Below are positions 41,535 through 51,610 of a stretch of 64,000 nt of DNA, in pieces. This DNA is from LMUY01 sp965198565 (GTDB taxonomy: Bacteria > Pseudomonadota > Alphaproteobacteria > Acetobacterales > Acetobacteraceae): the NCBI GenBank assembly GCA_965198565.1, contig OZ240665.1, positions 4,402,001-4,466,000 of the forward strand, written 5' to 3'. Under the pieces are notes generated by a model, which saw only the letters and a program-made list of their open reading frames with translations, was not told where the DNA came from and searched no databases. The position numbers and the translations under genes are program-made. Position 1 is the stretch's first letter, and every line of letters begins with the position of its first letter.

Positions 41535-42551
41535 ATGGCCGTGAAAGTCGCCATCAACGGATTTGGCCGCATCGGCCGCCTCGTGCTGCGCGCTATCGTG
41601 GAGAGCGGCCGCACCGACGTGGAGCCCGTCGCGATCAACGACCTCGGCAGCGTCGAAGCCAACGCGCACCTGTTCCGTTACGACAGCGTCCACGGCCGCT
41701 TCCCCGGCAACGTCTCCGTCGACGGCGACAGCATCACCATCCACTACAACGGCCGCACCTACGGCCCGATCCACGTCTCGGCCGAGCGCGACCCGGCCAA
41801 GGTGCCCTACCAGGGCGTGGACGTCGCCATGGAATGCACCGGGCTGTTCACGAAGAAAGCCGAGGCCGCCAAGCTCATCGCCGCCGGCGCGCGCAAGGTG
41901 CTGATCAGCGCCCCCGCCGATGGGGTGGACGCCACCATCGTCTACGGCGTGAACCACTCGGTGATCACGCCGGAGATGACGGTGATCTCCAACGCCTCCT
42001 GCACCACGAACTGCCTCGTGCCCATGGTGAAGGTGCTGCACGAGAGCTTCGGCGTGGTGCGCGGCTACATGGTCACCATCCACTCCTACACCGGCGACCA
42101 GAAAACCGTGGACACGCTGCACAAGGACCTGCACCGCGCCCGCGCCGCCGCCATGTCCATGATCCCCACCTCCACCGGCGCCGCCAAGGCGGTCGGCCTG
42201 GTGCTGCCGGAGCTCGCGGGCAAGCTCGACGGCACCTCGATCCGCGTGCCTACCCCGAACGTCAGCCTGGTGTCGCTGGATGCCAACCTCGCCCGGCCCG
42301 CCAGCAAGGACGAGATCAACGCCGCGATGAAGGCCGCCTCCGAAGGCGCGCTCGCCGGCATCCTGGACTACAACACCGAGAAGCTGGTCAGCACCGACTT
42401 CAACCACGTCGCCGCCTCCTGCAGCTTCGACGCGACCCAGACCGCCTCGCTCGACGGCGGCCAGATGATCCGCGTCGCCGGCTGGTACGACAACGAGTGG
42501 GGCTTCAGCTCGCGCATGAGCGACACCGCGGCCCTGTTCGGCAGCCTCTGA
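41535..42551 (+). CDS. gap: Glyceraldehyde-3-phosphate dehydrogenase, type I
   Basis: NAD(P)-dependent oxidation and phosphorylation of glyceraldehyde 3-phosphate in glycolysis/gluconeogenesis. It has 338 residues. The NAD motif is INGFGRIGRLVLRA, the catalytic Cys lies in ISNASCTTNCLVPMVK, and the His in MVTIHSYTGDQ. RARAAAMSMIPTSTGAAKAV and WYDNEWGFSSRM complete the family pattern. It is followed after three bases by pgk, forming a gap-pgk operon. The ribosome site AAGGAG is well placed. Confidence 0.97.
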   Translation: MAVKVAINGFGRIGRLVLRAIVESGRTDVEPVAINDLGSVEANAHLFRYDSVHGRFPGNVSVDGDSITIHYNGRTYGPIHVSAERDPAKVPYQGVDVAMECTGLFTKKAEAAKLIAAGARKVLISAPADGVDATIVYGVNHSVITPEMTVISNASCTTNCLVPMVKVLHESFGVVRGYMVTIHSYTGDQKTVDTLHKDLHRARAAAMSMIPTSTGAAKAVGLVLPELAGKLDGTSIRVPTPNVSLVSLDANLARPASKDEINAAMKAASEGALAGILDYNTEKLVSTDFNHVAASCSFDATQTASLDGGQMIRVAGWYDNEWGFSSRMSDTAALFGSL

Positions 42552-42554
42552 CCC

Positions 42555-43760
42555 ATGGGCTTTAGAACCCTCGACGGAGTGGACGTGCGCGGCCGCCGGG
42601 TCCTGTTGCGCGCCGACCTCAACGTGCCGGTGCGCGACGGCCGCATCACCGACCTGACCCGCATCGAGCGCCTCTCCCCCACCATCCGCGAGCTGTCCGA
42701 GGGCGGCGCCAAGGTCATCGTGTTCAGCCATTTCGACCGGCCGAAGGGCAAGCGGGTGCCTACCATGTCGCTGGCCCCGATGGCGGTGGCGCTGGCCGAG
42801 GTGCTGGGCAAGCCGGTGCGCTTCGCGGAGGACAGCACCGGCCCGGTCGCCCATGCCGCGGTGGACGCGCTGGGCAACGGCGAGGTGCTGCTGCTGGAGA
42901 ACACCCGCTACCACCCCGGCGAGGAGGGCAACGACCCGGCGCTCGTGCGCGAGTTCGCCGCCCTGGGCGAGATCTTCGTGCATGACGCGTTCTCCGCCGC
43001 CCACCGCGCCCATGCCAGCACCGAGGGCGTCGGCCGCGCCCTGCCCGCCTACGCCGGCCGCCTGATGCAGGCCGAACTCGAGGCGCTGGAGGCCGCACTC
43101 GGCACGCCGCAGCGCCCGGTGGCGGCCATCGTCGGCGGCTCCAAGGTGTCCACCAAGCTGGATTTGCTGCACAACCTGGTCGGCCGGGTCGACGCGCTGG
43201 TGATCGGCGGCGCCATGGCCAACACCTTCCTGGCCGCGCAGGGGCTCTCCGTCGGCCGCTCGCTGCAGGAAGCCGAGATGCACGGCACCGCCCGGGCCAT
43301 CCTCGCCCGCGCCGCGGAGGCCGGTTGCGAGATCGTGCTGCCCACCGACGCCGTGGTCGCCACCGAGTTCAAGCCCAACCCGGCCACGCAGATTGTCCCC
43401 GTCACCGCCATCCCGGCCGGCAGCATGATGCTGGACGTGGGCCCGGCGAGCGTGGCCGAACTCGAGCACCGCCTGGCCGGCTGGCGCACCCTGGTGTGGA
43501 ACGGCCCGCTCGGCGCCTTCGAGACCCCGCCGTTCGACGCCGCGACCATGGCGCTCGCCCAGGCCGTCGCCACCGCAACCGAGGCCGGCACCTTGCGCAG
43601 CGTCGCCGGCGGCGGCGACACCGTGTCCGCCTTGCGCCAGGCCGGCGTGATCGACCGGCTGAGCTACGTCTCCTCCGCGGGCGGCGCCTTCCTGGAATGG
43701 ATGGAGGGCAAGGTGCTGCCCGGGGTTGCCATACTTTATAGCGACAGCGTGACCGCCTAG
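42555..43760 (+). CDS. pgk: Phosphoglycerate kinase
   Basis: Transfers phosphate between 1,3-bisphosphoglycerate and ADP. It has 401 residues. The substrate-binding start reads VLLRADLNVPVRDGRI, then IVFSHFDRPKG, LLLENTRYHPGEEGND, AIVGGSKVSTKLDLLHNLVG, LVWNGPLGAFETPPFD, and the nucleotide loop SVAGGGDTVSALRQAGV. All basic-patch and nucleotide residues appear intact. It is coupled to gap with only three bases between. Confidence 0.97.
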   Translation: MGFRTLDGVDVRGRRVLLRADLNVPVRDGRITDLTRIERLSPTIRELSEGGAKVIVFSHFDRPKGKRVPTMSLAPMAVALAEVLGKPVRFAEDSTGPVAHAAVDALGNGEVLLLENTRYHPGEEGNDPALVREFAALGEIFVHDAFSAAHRAHASTEGVGRALPAYAGRLMQAELEALEAALGTPQRPVAAIVGGSKVSTKLDLLHNLVGRVDALVIGGAMANTFLAAQGLSVGRSLQEAEMHGTARAILARAAEAGCEIVLPTDAVVATEFKPNPATQIVPVTAIPAGSMMLDVGPASVAELEHRLAGWRTLVWNGPLGAFETPPFDAATMALAQAVATATEAGTLRSVAGGGDTVSALRQAGVIDRLSYVSSAGGAFLEWMEGKVLPGVAILYSDSVTA

Positions 43761-43819
43761 CCCCGAACCGGACAGGCCCGCGCCCGCGTTGGACTCCTGC
43801 CCAACGAAGGAGGAAATCG

Positions 43820-44380
43820 ATGGCGCAGGATCTCAGTGGCCTCAAGGTTGCCGTGCTCGCGACCAACGGCGTTGAACAGGTCGAACTCACCGAGCCGGTC
43901 AAAGCGCTCAAGCACGCCGGTGCGGACGTCACGGTGGTGTCGCTCAAGGGCGGCACCATCCAGGGCATGAACCACGACCAGAAGGGCAGTCAGCTTGCCG
44001 TCGACAAGGAGCTGTCGGCGGTGAAGCCCGAGCAGTTCGACGCGCTGATGCTGCCCGGCGGGGTCGCCAACCCGGACTATTTGCGCGTGGAGCCCGAGGC
44101 AGTGGCGTTCGTCCGCCACTTCGCCCAGAGCGGCAAGCCGATCGGCGCCATCTGCCACGGCCCCTGGACGCTGATCGAGGCGGACGCGGTGCGCGGCAAG
44201 AAGATGACGTCCTGGCCGTCGCTGAAGACGGACCTGCGCAATGCGGGTGCGGAGTGGGTAGATGAGGAATGCGTGGTGGACGGCACGCTCGTGACCTCCC
44301 GCAAGCCCGACGACCTGCCCGCGTTCAACCAGGCGCTGACCCGCGTGTTCGCCGCGTCCTGCACCCGGCGCGCCGCCTAG
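43820..44380 (+). CDS. DJ-1/PfpI family protein (type 1 glutamine amidotransferase-like)
   Basis: 186 residues. The fold signature is VAVLATNGVEQVELTEPVKA with Glu in the nucleophile-contact position, LMLPGGVANPDYLR, and GAICHGPWTLIEADAVRGKK carrying the nucleophile-elbow Cys followed by His. This is the YhbO/PfpI subgroup associated with protease, glyoxalase or deglycase-like stress protection (family knowledge, contested). An excellent ribosome site (AAGGAGGAAATCG) precedes ATG. It lies 59 bases downstream of pgk and may be cotranscribed, which is interesting because methylglyoxal arises from triose phosphates. Confidence 0.9.
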   Translation: MAQDLSGLKVAVLATNGVEQVELTEPVKALKHAGADVTVVSLKGGTIQGMNHDQKGSQLAVDKELSAVKPEQFDALMLPGGVANPDYLRVEPEAVAFVRHFAQSGKPIGAICHGPWTLIEADAVRGKKMTSWPSLKTDLRNAGAEWVDEECVVDGTLVTSRKPDDLPAFNQALTRVFAASCTRRAA

Positions 44381-44410
44381 CCTCGCCGCCGAACGCCTCC
44401 CCTCAAGAGA

Positions 44411-44451
44411 GGCTCCCTCTCCCTCTGGGAGAGGGTCGGGGTGAGGGCCCC
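44411..44451 (+). repeat. REP-like element
   Basis: CTCCCTCTCCCTCTGGGAGA then GGGTCGGGGTGAGGGC, between the convergent PfpI-like and terC-like genes. Confidence 0.85.
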
Positions 44452-44482
44452 CACTGACACAGCGCTCGCATCGTGATGCAGG

Positions 44483-45095
44483 CTACAAGCTATGCAGCAC
44501 CTCCGAGCTGCCCTGCCAGATCAGCTTGCACGCCACGAACACCACCATCAGCAGCCCGGCCCAGGCCAGCCAGCGGAACCGCTCCAGCAGGCGCGCGACC
44601 AGGGTCGCCGCCACCGCCATCAGCACCACGGAAAACGCCAGCCCCGCCAGCAGCACGCCCACATTGCCCTGCGCCGCGCCCGCCACCGCGAGCACGTTGT
44701 CCAGGCTCATCGAGAGGTCCGCCAGCGCGATCTGCACGATCGCCCGGCTGAGCGACTTGGGCGCGGTCTGCGACGTGAGACCCGGATGCTTCGGCCGCAG
44801 CTCCCGGTACATCCGCCAGCATACCCAGAGCAGCAGCAGCCCGCCCGCCAAGGTGAGCCCCACCACGGCCAACAGCCGCAACGCGATGGACGCCATGCCC
44901 AAGCGGATCACCGCGGCCAGCGCCACCCCCAGCAGCGCCGCCCGCCGCTTCTGCGCCGCCGGCAACCCCGCCACCGCCAGCCCAACCACGACCGCATTGT
45001 CGCCCGCCAGCGCCAAATCGATGAACAGCACCTGCGCCAAAGCCGCCGCTTGCGCTAGGATGTGGGCCTGAGCCGCCCAGTGGAGCAATGACTGC

Positions 45096-45097
<2 letters not shown>
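44483..45097 (-). CDS. TerC family membrane protein (YjbE-like, probable metal ion exporter)
   Basis: A 204-residue integral membrane protein with about six helices. The two internally repeated acidic signatures are LFIDLALAGDNAVVVGLAVA and ALADLSMSLDNVLAVAGAA, each with paired Asp/Asn that line the ion path. Relatives export Mn2+. A short cytoplasmic loop with RPKHPGLTSQTAPKSLSRAI separates the halves. Its start codon (45095-45097) overlaps the purB start on the other strand, leaving no room for a manganese riboswitch. Confidence 0.9.
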
Positions 45098-46460
<1,363 letters not shown>

Positions 46461-46501
46461 GTTTTCGGCTGCACTTTGAAAAAGAAGCTTGAAACGACCG
46501 G

Positions 46502-46759
46502 ATGCCGCTTGGCATGAAGTCGTCATCAAGCATTTCCTGGCATGTCATGAGTCTATTCAGTCCCACCGAAATCGATCATCCCCTCCAATTTGCCGAGTTC
46601 AGCAAGAGCTTTGCCGCGGCTGCGCTGCAGTATGTCGCGGCGGCAAAACAGCAAGACGCTGGCAAGTTGTTACGCCTCTCGAGCCTAGCTGCCGGCGTCG
46701 GAACCGGAGCAGCCATGACCGTGGTGTCTTTGGCCCTGCTGCAAATCGTCGGCGGCTAA
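46502..46759 (+). CDS. Small hypothetical protein with a hydrophobic C-terminus
   Basis: 85 residues from ATG 46502, or 70 from ATG 46547 (MSLFSPTEIDHPL). The sequence QFAEFSKSFAAAALQYVAAA and LLRLSSLAAGVGTGAAMTVV suggests an amphipathic helix followed by one membrane-like helix. No family recognised. Codon use is less GC-rich than the neighbours. It lies between purB and a REP-like element. Confidence 0.45.
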   Translation: MPLGMKSSSSISWHVMSLFSPTEIDHPLQFAEFSKSFAAAALQYVAAAKQQDAGKLLRLSSLAAGVGTGAAMTVVSLALLQIVGG

Positions 46760-46770
46760 CCCCGCTCTAC

Positions 46771-46814
46771 TCTTCTCCCTCTCCCGCTGGCGGGAGAGGG
46801 CCGGGGTGAGGGTG
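46771..46814 (+). repeat. REP-like element (canonical unit)
   Basis: CTCCCTCTCCCGCTGGCGGG then AGAGGGCCGGGGTGAGGGTG: essentially identical to the unit at 27502-27546. Confidence 0.85.
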
Positions 46815-46918
46815 GCTGCCACGGATCCCAAGCGAACGCCCTCATCTCACCACAAACCCTCCCCACTCCCGCCGTCATCCCCGCGCAGGATGCCGCCTAT
46901 GGATCAAGGAGGTCCGCC

Positions 46919-47140
46919 ATGCGCAAAGCCCTGTTCAGCCTCACCCTGCTCGCCAGCCTCGCCGCCACCGGAGCCGCCTTCGCCCAGCCCGTCTGGGTGC
47001 AAGCGCCGCCCCCCGGCTATGGCTACGCGCCGGCCGAGGATTGGCGCGCCCGCGAGTGGCGCCACCACGAGTGGGAGCGGCATCGCCGCTGGGAAGAGTG
47101 GCGCCACGACCAAGCTTGGCACGACGGCGGCCGCTGGTAA
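46919..47140 (+). CDS. Small secreted Trp/His/Arg-rich protein
   Basis: 73 residues with a clear signal peptide (RKALFSLTLLASLAATGAAFA, cut after AFA). The mature part has PVWVQAPPPGYGYAPAEDW and then a dense stretch of Trp, His, Arg and Glu such as REWRHHEWERHRRWEEWRHD. Similar low-complexity secreted peptides occur in alphaproteobacteria and could bind metal or envelope polymers. No known function. The ribosome site AAGGAGG at 46907-46913 is strong, supporting real expression. Confidence 0.72.
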   Translation: MRKALFSLTLLASLAATGAAFAQPVWVQAPPPGYGYAPAEDWRAREWRHHEWERHRRWEEWRHDQAWHDGGRW

Positions 47141-47210
47141 CCGCCGCAGCCCGGGTGGCGGGGGGGCTCACCGGCTGCTATACGGCGGGGACGAGACGAG
47201 GATTGAACAA

Positions 47211-47975
47211 ATGGCCCGGCGCCGGCAGCTTTATGAGGGCAAGGCAAAGGTCCTGTTCGAGGGACCCGAGCCCGGCACCCTGGTGCAATACTTCAAGGAC
47301 GACGCCACCGCCGGCAATGGCGCCAAGAAAGGCGTCATCACCGGCAAGGGCGTGCTGAACAACCGCATCAGCGAATACTTGATGACGCGGCTCGGCGAGA
47401 TCGGCGTCCCCACCCATTTCGTCCGCCGCCTCAACATGCGCGAGCAGCTCATCCGCGAGGTCGAGATCATCCCGCTCGAGATCGTGGTGCGCAACGTGGC
47501 CGCCGGGTCGCTGTCGACCCGGCTCGGCATCCCGGAAGGCACCCGGCTGCCGCGCTCGATCATCGAATACTACTACAAGAACGACGCGCTGAACGACCCC
47601 ATGGTGGCCGAGGAGCACATCACCGCCTTCGGCTGGGCCAACACCGCCGACATGGACGACATCGTCGCCCTCACCCTGCGCGTGAACGACTTCCTGACCG
47701 GCCTGTTCCTAGGCGTCGGCATCACGCTGGTGGACTTCAAGCTCGAGTTCGGCCGCCTCTGGGAGGACGAGGACATGCGCATCGTCCTGGCCGACGAAAT
47801 CAGCCCCGACAACTGCCGCCTGTGGGATTCCAAGACCAACGAGAAGATGGACAAGGACCGCTTCCGCCGCGACTTGGGCCGGGTCGAAGAGGCCTACCAG
47901 GAGGTCGCCCGCCGCCTCGGCATCCTCCCGGAAGCTGGAGTGCGAGATTTCAAGGGGCCAGAAGGCGTCCAGTGA
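47211..47975 (+). CDS. purC: Phosphoribosylaminoimidazole-succinocarboxamide synthase
   Basis: SAICAR synthase of purine synthesis, 254 residues from ATG 47211. Signatures are RRRQLYEGKAKVLFEGPEPG (nucleotide loop), VQYFKDDATAGNGAKKG, NNRISEYLMTRLGEIGVPTH, LEIVVRNVAAGSLSTRLGIP and VDFKLEFGRLWEDEDMRIVL, then LADEISPDNCRLWDSKTNEK. All active-site segments are intact. purS starts inside its stop codon (GTGA overlap), giving a purC-purS operon. Confidence 0.97.
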   Translation: MARRRQLYEGKAKVLFEGPEPGTLVQYFKDDATAGNGAKKGVITGKGVLNNRISEYLMTRLGEIGVPTHFVRRLNMREQLIREVEIIPLEIVVRNVAAGSLSTRLGIPEGTRLPRSIIEYYYKNDALNDPMVAEEHITAFGWANTADMDDIVALTLRVNDFLTGLFLGVGITLVDFKLEFGRLWEDEDMRIVLADEISPDNCRLWDSKTNEKMDKDRFRRDLGRVEEAYQEVARRLGILPEAGVRDFKGPEGVQ

Positions 47976-48262
47976 AGGCTATCGTCACCGTCATGCTGAA
48001 GGAAGGCGTGCTCGACCCGCAAGGCCGCGCCATTGGCCACGCCCTGGGCAATCTCGGCTTCACCGGCGTGGGCGAAGTGCGCGCCGGCAAGGTGATCGAA
48101 CTCGACCTCGCCGAAACCGACGCCGACCGCGTCAAGGCCGTCGCCGAAGACATGGCCCGCAAGCTGCTCGCCAACACGGTGATCGAGAGTTTTCGCGTCG
48201 ATGTGCCCACCACCCCCAAGCGCGCCCCAAAGAAGCCGCGCGGAGTCACTCGTCCCGAATGA
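47972..48262 (+). CDS. purS: Phosphoribosylformylglycinamidine synthase subunit PurS
   Basis: A 96-residue small subunit of the three-part FGAM synthase that bridges PurL and PurQ. It starts at GTG 47972, overlapping the purC stop. The family pattern KAIVTVMLKEGVLDPQGRAI, then GFTGVGEVRAGKVIELDLAE and ARKLLANTVIESFRVDV, is clear. The C-terminal tail (TTPKRAPKKPRGVTRPE) is longer and more basic than in most PurS proteins. purQ and purL, usually next, are absent here, so they are elsewhere in the genome. Confidence 0.95.
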   Translation: MKAIVTVMLKEGVLDPQGRAIGHALGNLGFTGVGEVRAGKVIELDLAETDADRVKAVAEDMARKLLANTVIESFRVDVPTTPKRAPKKPRGVTRPE

Positions 48263-48308
48263 CGGGGCCAAACTCTTCGGATGCAGCCATGTTTCATCGG
48301 ACGCTACC

Positions 48309-48344
48309 TGCCTCTCGCTCTGGGAGAGGGTCGGGGTGAGAGCG
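48309..48344 (+). repeat. REP-like element after purS
   Basis: TGCCTCTCGCTCTGGGAGAG then GGTCGGGGTGAGAGCG: a slightly diverged unit between convergent purS and the solute-binding protein gene. Confidence 0.75.
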
Positions 48345-48388
48345 GGCCGCGCGTCGTCCGCGCCGTGCATAGAGTGCTCGACCAAGCG

Positions 48389-50044
48389 CTACTTATATCG
48401 CCAGACTTCCGCCTGCTCCGGCGCCAATTGCCCGGTCCCCGCCACATCCAGCCACTTCGGCAACGCCAGCAGCCCGGCGTCGATGAACAGCGGCAAGGCC
48501 GGCAGTTGGTCGGCGTAGATGCGCTGCATGTCCGCGTAGGCGGCCATCTGATGCGCCGGAACAAGGTCGGTCTCGACCGTCGCGATGTCCGCGTCGAACT
48601 GCTTGTCGCTGAACGCCGCGTAATTGGCGCCGCTCCAATTGTTCTTTGCGGTCGGGATTTGGTCGGTGCCGAGCGTCCGGCGCGGGCTCACGCCAGGATG
48701 GTCCGTCCAGTTGTACAGCATGAGGCCGGTGTATGAACGATGCTTGGCGGTGGTGCCGAACATCATGCGCGACGGCTCGAAGCGCAAATTCGTTTCCACC
48801 CCGATCTGCCGCCATCCGCTTTGGATCACCGCCATCTCGAGTTCCCGGTAGCGAACGCCTGCAGTGGAGAGCAGCTCGAACGACAAGCGGTCCCCGGCTG
48901 CGTTGTGGCACACGCCATCCGGTCCCGGCGTCCAGCCCGCCTCCGCAAGCAGCTTGCGCGCACCCGCCGGGTCATACGGGACAGCCGGTATGTCCGCATC
49001 GTAGTGTTCGTCGCGCGGGCTGACGAAGCTGTTCGGCACCAGGTCCATGCCGCCGAACAGCTTGGCATTGATCGTCTGCCGGTCGATCGACATCAGCAGC
49101 GCGCGCCGCACCCGCACGTCCTGCAGGATGGGGTTGTCCTTCTGCACGTCCATGTGCGTGTAGGTTCGGCTCGGCGGAAAGGTGACATAGTCGAACCGAT
49201 CCGGCTCCCGGCTCTTCAGCGCCGACGCTTGGTCGAGCGTCAGGTAACTGTCGACGTCGATATCGCCCGACAGCAGGTTGGCCTCCAGCGCGGCCGTATC
49301 GCCGAAAAAGCGCAGCACGATGTGCTTGAAGCCGGCCTTGAGGCGATTGGTCGCTGGGATGCCGGGCCAATACGGGTTAGGCTCCAGCACCACCTGCGCG
49401 CCGACATCGTATTTCGTGATCAGGTAGGGTCCATTCCACAGCCCTGGGTTGGTCGGGTTGTGGTTGTACTCCGTGGTGTTGATGTAGTCGCCGGCGGTGT
49501 GGGCGCGCGCGTAGATCGGGCCCTCGATATGCTCCGGCAGCATCTGGTCCCATTGCGCATAGGAGGCGATGGCCCTGGGCAAGTGCAGCACGACCGTGCG
49601 ATCATCCACCACGCGGGCGCTGTCAGCCCGGCTCCAGGCATTGATGTTGCTGAACCCGGCGCCCGGGTCCTGCGCAACATGCACGGTGAACGCGATGTCA
49701 TTGGCTGTCACCGGCTGCCCGTCGCCCCATTTCAGGTCCGGCAGCAGCTTGATCGTCACCTCGAGACCTTTGCCGCCATCTGGCTCGTCGACCCTCTTGA
49801 CCAACCCGTTGTCCAGCGATGGCACGTCGGTGCACAGCAGACAGATCAGCCCGTCCTTCACGTAAGCGCTGATGGCTCGCTGCCCAAATCCCACCACGTA
49901 ACTCTTGATCGACAACGCATCGATCAGCGGGTGCAAGCTGGCCGGGAATTCGCCGATTCCGATGACCAGGTCATCCTTGGCAGCGGCCGGCACAACGCTC
50001 GCGGCCAGGATGGCAATAGCGACCAGACCAGAGCGCATCCGCAT
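48389..50044 (-). CDS. ABC transporter substrate-binding protein, peptide type (SBP_bac_5)
   Basis: A periplasmic receptor of 551 residues from ATG 50044 (an upstream ATG at 50086 would add 14). The signal peptide RSGLVAIAILAASVVPAAA is cut before KDDLVIGIG. Domain features are ASLHPLIDALSIKSYVVGFG, LPDLKWGDGQPVTANDIAFT, WNGPYLITKYDVGAQVVLEP, DVRVRRALLMSIDRQTINAK and VPYDPAGARKLLAEAGWTPG. No permease or ATPase gene is adjacent. It differs clearly from the receptor at 191-1768, so it likely binds another ligand. Confidence 0.9.
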   Translation of the reverse strand: MRMRSGLVAIAILAASVVPAAAKDDLVIGIGEFPASLHPLIDALSIKSYVVGFGQRAISAYVKDGLICLLCTDVPSLDNGLVKRVDEPDGGKGLEVTIKLLPDLKWGDGQPVTANDIAFTVHVAQDPGAGFSNINAWSRADSARVVDDRTVVLHLPRAIASYAQWDQMLPEHIEGPIYARAHTAGDYINTTEYNHNPTNPGLWNGPYLITKYDVGAQVVLEPNPYWPGIPATNRLKAGFKHIVLRFFGDTAALEANLLSGDIDVDSYLTLDQASALKSREPDRFDYVTFPPSRTYTHMDVQKDNPILQDVRVRRALLMSIDRQTINAKLFGGMDLVPNSFVSPRDEHYDADIPAVPYDPAGARKLLAEAGWTPGPDGVCHNAAGDRLSFELLSTAGVRYRELEMAVIQSGWRQIGVETNLRFEPSRMMFGTTAKHRSYTGLMLYNWTDHPGVSPRRTLGTDQIPTAKNNWSGANYAAFSDKQFDADIATVETDLVPAHQMAAYADMQRIYADQLPALPLFIDAGLLALPKWLDVAGTGQLAPEQAEVWRYK

Positions 50045-50153
50045 TGGCAACCTCCAACCCGCCGCTAGACGGACGGAGTGCGACACCCCTACGCCTGCAG
50101 ACTCTGGAGTATCACCTTAGCCGTCGCGAACGCACGCCCGCAATGATGACCGC

Positions 50154-50402
50154 TCAGTGAACCAGCGCGGCCACCATTTCGTGCTGCATGATCGCCGCGA
50201 CCGCCAGGTTCCGATCCTCGGCAAGCGCCATCGGCGAGCCATCCGCGCTGTGAATGGCAAACATGGTGGTGCCGTTCAGGAAGATCGGCTTCACGTAGGC
50301 CACCTGCGACAGGCCGAGGCGCTGAAGTTGGTCGGTCGTCATCGCGTGCACATCGATCGGCGTGCGGTCAACCATCGACTTGGTTTCGGTAACATCACTC
50401 AT
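50154..50402 (-). CDS. DUF1150 family protein
   Basis: 82 residues: LQRLGLSQVAYVKPIFLNGT, then FAIHSADGSPMALAEDRNLA. This is the DUF1150 pattern, a small alphaproteobacterial family regularly encoded next to small heat shock proteins. It follows the Hsp20 gene on the same strand after 57 bases, so a shared heat-stress operon is likely. Function unknown. Confidence 0.85.
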   Translation of the reverse strand: MSDVTETKSMVDRTPIDVHAMTTDQLQRLGLSQVAYVKPIFLNGTTMFAIHSADGSPMALAEDRNLAVAAIMQHEMVAALVH

Positions 50403-50459
50403 AACTGGCTCCTCGAACCGGCTCCCTCAGCGGCAAGCGCGGTGATCCACGTGGGATGG

Positions 50460-50933
50460 CTAGGCTTTCTCGCTCTTCGACTGCACAAAACGCTGCTCGG
50501 CCTCGACCACACGGGAGCCTCCCGATTTCGTGATCGGAATAGTCTTGACACGGGTTTCAGGCAACGGGCGCGCAAGTTCGATATGGAGCAACCCATTGTC
50601 GAGCCAAGCAGACTTCACCTCGATCCCCTCTGCCATCACGAAGGCACGCTGAAACTGCCGGGCCGCGATCCCTCGATGAAGGAAAACTCGTCCCTGCGTG
50701 TCGTCATTCTGACGCCCACGTATGACCAATTGGTTGTCTTCCTGCGTAATCTGCAGGTCATCCATGGTGAATCCGGCGACTGCAAGCGTGATTCGCAGCG
50801 TCGTGCCGCTCACCTGCTCAATATTGTACGGCGGATAGCCATCCGAGGAGGATTTGGCCGCGCGCTCCAGCAACTGCTCGAGCTGGTCAAAACCCACGAA
50901 CAGCGGTGAGGTGAACAAACGGGTCGAAGACAT
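50460..50933 (-). CDS. Small heat shock protein Hsp20 (IbpA-like)
   Basis: A 157-residue holdase chaperone from ATG 50933 (SSTRLFTSPLFVGFDQLEQL). The alpha-crystallin domain includes YPPYNIEQVSGTTLRITLAV, AGFTMDDLQITQEDNQLVIR and FLHRGIAARQFQRAFVMAEG, then NGLLHIELARPLPE. The C-terminal IxI-type anchor is KTIPI. It should bind unfolding proteins during heat stress. The gene is followed by DUF1150. No ROSE-type thermometer was identified in the short 5' region. Confidence 0.93.
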   Translation of the reverse strand: MSSTRLFTSPLFVGFDQLEQLLERAAKSSSDGYPPYNIEQVSGTTLRITLAVAGFTMDDLQITQEDNQLVIRGRQNDDTQGRVFLHRGIAARQFQRAFVMAEGIEVKSAWLDNGLLHIELARPLPETRVKTIPITKSGGSRVVEAEQRFVQSKSEKA

Positions 50934-51082
50934 CAGGCGCCCCCTCCATCGAGCGAGACAAGCATCGGGACCCATACGGCATCCGGATGGTACATAGGTG
51001 GAACATGCCAGACCTGTTGCAAGAGGTTGTCCCACAGGCCGGGCATTGATAGCAGCGGGCGCCGCCGCTAAATCCGGCCGCT

Positions 51083-51610
51083 ATGGCCGACCCTGCGCCC
51101 TTGCCCATCCTCATCACGCCGCATCCGTTCCTGCGCGCCAAGGCACGCCCGGTCGGCCCCGAAGACGCCGACGCCGTCCGCGCGCTGGTGCCCCGCCTGT
51201 TCCGCACCATGTACGAAGCGCCCGGCATCGGGCTGGCGGCGCCGCAAGTCGGCGTTGGCCTGCGCGTCGTCGTGGTCGACCTCATGCCGGACAACCAGCC
51301 CCACCCGATCGCCCTCGTCAACCCGCAGATCGTGGCCGTCAGCGACGACTGGGCCACGCGCGAGGAGGGCTGCCTGTCGGTTCCGGGCCAGTATGCCGAC
51401 GTGTCCCGCCCCGCCCAGGTGACGCTGCGTTACCAGGACGAAGCCGGAGTCCGCCAGGAGATCGCCGCCGACGGCTTGCTGGCGGCCTGCCTGCAGCACG
51501 AGCTGGACCATCTCGACGGCGTGCTGTTCGTCGATCACCTCTCCGCCCTGAAGCGCAACATGCTGTTGCGGCGCCTCGCCAAGGACATGAAGCAGAAGGC
51601 TGCGGGCTGA
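51083..51610 (+). CDS. def: Peptide deformylase
   Basis: Removes the formyl group from new proteins, 175 residues. The three family motifs are intact: GIGLAAPQVGVG, EEGCLSVPGQYAD (metal Cys) and LQHELDHLDGVLFVDHLS (metal His and catalytic Glu). Its stop overlaps the fmt start by one base (TGATG), and truA follows with a GTGA overlap: a compact def-fmt-truA operon. Confidence 0.97.
   Translation: MADPAPLPILITPHPFLRAKARPVGPEDADAVRALVPRLFRTMYEAPGIGLAAPQVGVGLRVVVVDLMPDNQPHPIALVNPQIVAVSDDWATREEGCLSVPGQYADVSRPAQVTLRYQDEAGVRQEIAADGLLAACLQHELDHLDGVLFVDHLSALKRNMLLRRLAKDMKQKAAG

Noticed and set aside
38026..43760. A Calvin-cycle (cbb) cluster suggested by transketolase-gap-pgk order
   Set aside because: No RuBisCO, phosphoribulokinase or CbbR gene is present and the transketolase-like protein has lost key residues; ordinary glycolytic gap-pgk is simpler.
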